A stretch of 64,000 bases of DNA, from assembly GCF_014905175.1 (NCBI RefSeq), contig NC_057788.1:21546154-21610153 (forward strand), given 5' to 3'. The notes beneath the pieces are model-generated. The model saw only the letters and a program-made list of their open reading frames with translations. It did no database searches and was not told the origin of the DNA. This document shows, one piece after another, positions 60,757 through 64,000 of the stretch; the stretch's first letter is position 1; each line of letters begins with the position of its first letter. Origin of the DNA: Aphidius gifuensis. Taxonomy: Eukaryota > Arthropoda > Insecta > Hymenoptera > Braconidae. Both the position numbers and the translations under genes were made by a program.

Positions 60757-60799
60757 ATAGTGTTTTGAAATATCTCAATGTTTTGATATTTTTATTCAG

Positions 60800-62065
60800 A
60801 TAATTTTTATGCCTAGTCCTTCTCAAAAGCACTCAAAAGTATATGTTTATTATTTGAAACGACATATATATATTAAAATTTATTGATAATAAAAGGTGTT
60901 CTTGGAACTATACTGATATAGGTATACTTATTATATGAAAATATATTCCACTTTCTATGAAACAAAAAAAAAAAAAAAACAGAACATAAAAAATAAATTA
61001 AAAATTTAATTATTTACAAATAAAACTGAAAATTAAAGTTCAATTATAATAAAAATATAATCAAATATAATTAATTATAAATTATACTAAAGACAAAGAG
61101 ATGCGCATTACATAATGCGCATGCAAGACGTTGATTATTATATCGACTATAGAGATGTATAGAGATTTCCCATACCAGAAAATCTAGTTATTTTGTTCAA
61201 AAATTGTGTCTGACATTAAAAAAACTATCTTTACAAATAAAAAAATAATAATAATAACATAAATCCAACAATAGTCACAACGATGTCTATTTCATTCTTA
61301 TACTGCTTTAAAATTGTTTATAATAATTGCGGCAGTCTTGCATGAAAATCTTGTATAGTGGACATCGTGGACATTGCCCTTTAGACGCTTAGAGTTGATA
61401 TTGTCACTCGATATTTGGAAAGTGATATATATCGAGTATCCGATACAATCCGATGTATCGAAGTAATATTGACTAAAATCTAAATTTATATGGGAATCCC
61501 CTGACTGCCTCTGACTGCCGACTGGGATAAAAACAGATAAAAAACAAAAACATCAAGACCTCAGTATACGGGGTATACGGCTGATATCGTGCATGCATAT
61601 CGCCGATTAGTAAAATAAACAGTTGAAATGTAAGTAAATAAACAGTTGAAATAAATCAGAGACCATTCTCTACGTTCGTCGTCCTGACAAACAGCTTCTG
61701 CATTGGCAAGTTTTATGGGTAAAAAAATAAATTTTAAAATTTTATTGTCGTAAAAAACAAAACAAGGTTTATTGCTGAAAATTATTACTAATGCTGTAAG
61801 AATAACAGTTATGCTTTTGTTTTTTTACCATTGGTGTTTTATTACTGCTGATACTGAGTTCTTAGAAAATGATAAAAAATTATCACTTGTAAAACTCTGA
61901 ATAACGACGTTCATTGTGTGGTGAGTCATATCATTGCAAGGTCTGGTTAAAATAATTTATTTTTTACTAATAAAGAAAAATTAACTAATATTTTAATAAT
62001 AAAAATATTTATATTTTAGGAATGTTAAATAATTAAAAATATTATTTACCATCAACTCGAGAAAC
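60800..62065. other. Intergenic spacer before the viral ORF
   Basis: AT-rich with a palindrome at 61101-61122, a cluster of TATCGA/ATCGAT-like motifs at about 61405-61465 and a GC-richer patch at 61490-61700. A good splice acceptor (TATATTTTAG) lies at 62010-62019, 46 bp before the ATG at 62066, and a GTAAGTAA donor-like site at about 61630, so a spliced 5' leader is possible. Confidence 0.4.
61101..61122. repeat. Perfect 10-bp palindrome with NRF-1-like halves
   Basis: ATGCGCATTA-CA-TAATGCGCAT: two exact inverted arms around CA, each with GCGCAT. TATTATATCGAC follows soon after, a sequence also seen beside the TGCGCATGCG site near 49590. Confidence 0.6.
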
Positions 62066-64000
62066 ATGGATCCTGAAAAAGAAAATTTTACGTGGTTGAT
62101 TGATCAATGTAGAAGTTATGTCACGGGTAAAAAACCAAAATTAAAATGTCCAGATACTCTACAAATATATAATTTACAAAAGAAATTTAACATTCCAAAT
62201 TTTAAAGTTAAAATAATTAAACAAGAGACTATTCAAATAACACTGGATCATAAATATTCCAATCAATCATTCATCAATAAATCTTATGAATTAAAAATAA
62301 GAAACTCTGGTAAATTTATTCATGACTTTACATACAACATTTCAACTTACCAACAACTATCAGAAATTTATTGTCTTGGTAATCCAGAAGATGAAATGAT
62401 TCCAGGCAAAATCATTGAAACTCAAGATTTTTATTTGGTAATTATATACAAAATAAATAGAGTTGAAGTAGATGAAGATGGTGCCAATCGTATATTTAAA
62501 AATGTTAAAAATTTATATTTTTCACAATTACGTGAAAGAACAGTTGAAAAAAATATTAATTTATTTATAATAATAACAACACCTGGTTCAATAATAACAA
62601 ATGCTGATAAAATGCCTCAATATTTAGTTGATAATTTAATCAGTAGATATTTATTCAGTATTTCTGTTGGACAAAAAATTGAGAATGAATTGAAAATTGA
62701 TGTTTTTGGAAGATTAAAAATAAATGAATATCAACAACAATATGAATCTATATTTAAATCAATAAATATTGATCTTCCATGTGATACATATTTCACACCA
62801 AAAGTCATTAAAAATTGTACAAGTCCAGTTAATGAAAATGACTTTAAAGTGACACAGCGTCATGTCTATGATGCTGCTAAATTTGCAGAGGCTAAATTAT
62901 CAGCAGAAGTTATGGATGATGAAAAATTAAATCCAACTTTTATAAAACGAAAACGACTAATGGAAATTGATGCAAAATTTGGAAGTTTATGTTTAGCACA
63001 AGGTAGTAATCTTAGAAAATATCCAAAATCAATAATGCAATTACCATATATTGTATTAAAATTGCTAAAGACAAACTCGAGTGCTAATGAGTTGGATTTA
63101 TTAAATTGGGATATTGGAAGCAGTAGTAATGCAACTTTCTCGTTGATTAAAGAGAGTATCCAACGTATTAAAAATGGACTTGTGTTTTCATATTTTGGTG
63201 CAGAAAAAGAAGAAATAAATAATATAGATTTAATAAAGTCAAATAAGCAAACTGAAAAAGACACAGAACACACAATACGTTTGACATTGTATCATCGTGT
63301 TGTACCACAAATATCTCATGATGTTGCTGAAGAGTTGGCAATGCTTGGAGTTGATAAGAGTAGTAATCTTAGTAAAAAAGTTCATAATTACAATGAAGAA
63401 AAACAGCTATCATTTTCCTTGAAAGATACAAACACAAAAGACATTGATGATTGGCTTAAATCAAGTGATCATTTTAAACGTACATCTGATACTTATTTAG
63501 AGAGTGAAAAATATTCATCAGTTGGATTGGCAATTAAAGCCATTGAAAAATCATCAAATAATCCAAATGATTCTAAATTTCTAAAAAACAAATTAGAACG
63601 TTTTTTATCATCTAGAATTGGAAGATGGGCCAAGCTGGTATCAGACATTGGAATTGAAATATCAATGACTGAAAAACATAGTATTAATTATAATGGTGAA
63701 TGGATTTTAAAAAAATTACAAAATTATAATTTATATATATTATTTAAACCAGTTAAAGAAGAAGAAACAACATATTTTACATTATTTTGGAATAATTGTG
63801 ATGAATTATTTTCAAGAGGTAGAGATGATGATTCATGTTGGGTTACAAAAAATTTTACCACAAATGGTTTAATATCTTGGATTGATGTTATATCAGCAAA
63901 TCCATCAAAACTTGTTAATTGGATGAAATTTGAATCTCAATTATTATGTAATTCAGTATTTGAATGTGAAAATTTTGAGACAATATTTATGAATGATGAA
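62066..64000 (+). CDS. Endogenous bunyavirus (phenuivirus-like) L-protein ORF, runs off window
   Basis: 645 codons without a stop from ATG 62066 to the window end, far beyond chance in such AT-rich DNA. In RNA viruses of this class the L protein is the polymerase, with an N-terminal cap-snatching endonuclease. The order of blocks fits phlebovirus-like L proteins: a short N-terminal domain, a block with RHVYDAAKFAEAKLS, and at residues about 516-575 a block beginning SRIGRWAKLVSDIGIEIS, rich in aromatic residues. The polymerase motifs would lie downstream, outside the window. Where the endonuclease signature is expected, His86 is present, but the Pro-Asp position reads Pro113-Gly114 and the later acidic position lies in VIIYK (125-129), so the active site looks lost. 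Being embedded beside host genes, it is an integrated copy. Host-like codon composition and the open frame suggest an old insertion under constraint, or a young one. A non-viral host gene remains possible. Confidence 0.6.
   Translation, partial: MDPEKENFTWLIDQCRSYVTGKKPKLKCPDTLQIYNLQKKFNIPNFKVKIIKQETIQITLDHKYSNQSFINKSYELKIRNSGKFIHDFTYNISTYQQLSEIYCLGNPEDEMIPGKIIETQDFYLVIIYKINRVEVDEDGANRIFKNVKNLYFSQLRERTVEKNINLFIIITTPGSIITNADKMPQYLVDNLISRYLFSISVGQKIENELKIDVFGRLKINEYQQQYESIFKSINIDLPCDTYFTPKVIKNCTSPVNENDFKVTQRHVYDAAKFAEAKLSAEVMDDEKLNPTFIKRKRLMEIDAKFGSLCLAQGSNLRKYPKSIMQLPYIVLKLLKTNSSANELDLLNWDIGSSSNATFSLIKESIQRIKNGLVFSYFGAEKEEINNIDLIKSNKQTEKDTEHTIRLTLYHRVVPQISHDVAEELAMLGVDKSSNLSKKVHNYNEEKQLSFSLKDTNTKDIDDWLKSSDHFKRTSDTYLESEKYSSVGLAIKAIEKSSNNPNDSKFLKNKLERFLSSRIGRWAKLVSDIGIEISMTEKHSINYNGEWILKKLQNYNLYILFKPVKEEETTYFTLFWNNCDELFSRGRDDDSCWVTKNFTTNGLISWIDVISANPSKLVNWMKFESQLLCNSVFECENFETIFMNDE

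Larger units (their letters stand above)
56338..60799. repeat. Segmental duplication, copy B
   Basis: Direct repeat of 51112-55548, offset 5.2-5.3 kb, holding the fukutin-like pseudogene and the second Hsp70. Ends diverge sharply from copy A on both sides. Confidence 0.9.

Overview
The window is a stretch of very AT-rich insect nuclear DNA. The insect assignment rests on a vestigial gene, a gustatory receptor, a maltase-type alpha-glucosidase, spliced genes with GT-AG introns and long homopolymer-rich noncoding DNA. The extreme AT content, the secreted leucine-rich-repeat (LRR) protein and an endogenous negative-strand RNA virus fit a parasitoid wasp (for example an aphidiine or other braconid), but that is inference and no marker here proves it.

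Layout. 1-8000: noncoding, with a few GC-richer islands; probably upstream or intronic DNA of vestigial. 8001-22105 (+): the 3' five coding exons of vestigial (vg), with introns of 75 bp, 3.6 kb, 91 bp and 9.6 kb; the two long introns carry GC-richer islands with paired Scalloped-like and Su(H)-like sites. 23530-25039 (-): a five-exon gustatory receptor. 25359-27627 (-): an eight-exon GH13 alpha-glucosidase that keeps its catalytic residues but has lost two conserved blocks. 30106-35120: a 5-kb repeat element bounded by inverted CCCGAG... termini, with a core of about 15 tandem, individually palindromic units and no coding capacity. 36398-36637 (-): a small secreted peptide. 41270-45975: a satellite of about 40 units of roughly 120 bp, with stray copies at 49.85-50.09 kb. 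46608-49411 (-): a three-exon secreted protein made almost wholly of LRRs.

51.1-60.8 kb is a direct segmental duplication of about 4.45 kb. Each copy carries a fukutin/LicD-like gene (+) convergent with an intronless Hsp70 (-). The left fukutin-like gene is complete; the right one lacks its 5' end and is frameshifted. Both Hsp70s are open, lack the EEVD tail and seem to have a duplicated C-terminal lid. A near-perfect 68-bp inverted repeat sits in the DNA between the copies.

62066-64000 (+): an uninterrupted 645-codon ORF running off the window, which I read as an endogenous bunyavirus (phenuivirus-like) L-protein relic, open but with altered residues where the cap-snatching endonuclease site is expected. 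It is the strongest candidate for something undescribed.

The genes do not form one pathway. All assignments come from reading motifs by eye; no database search was run.
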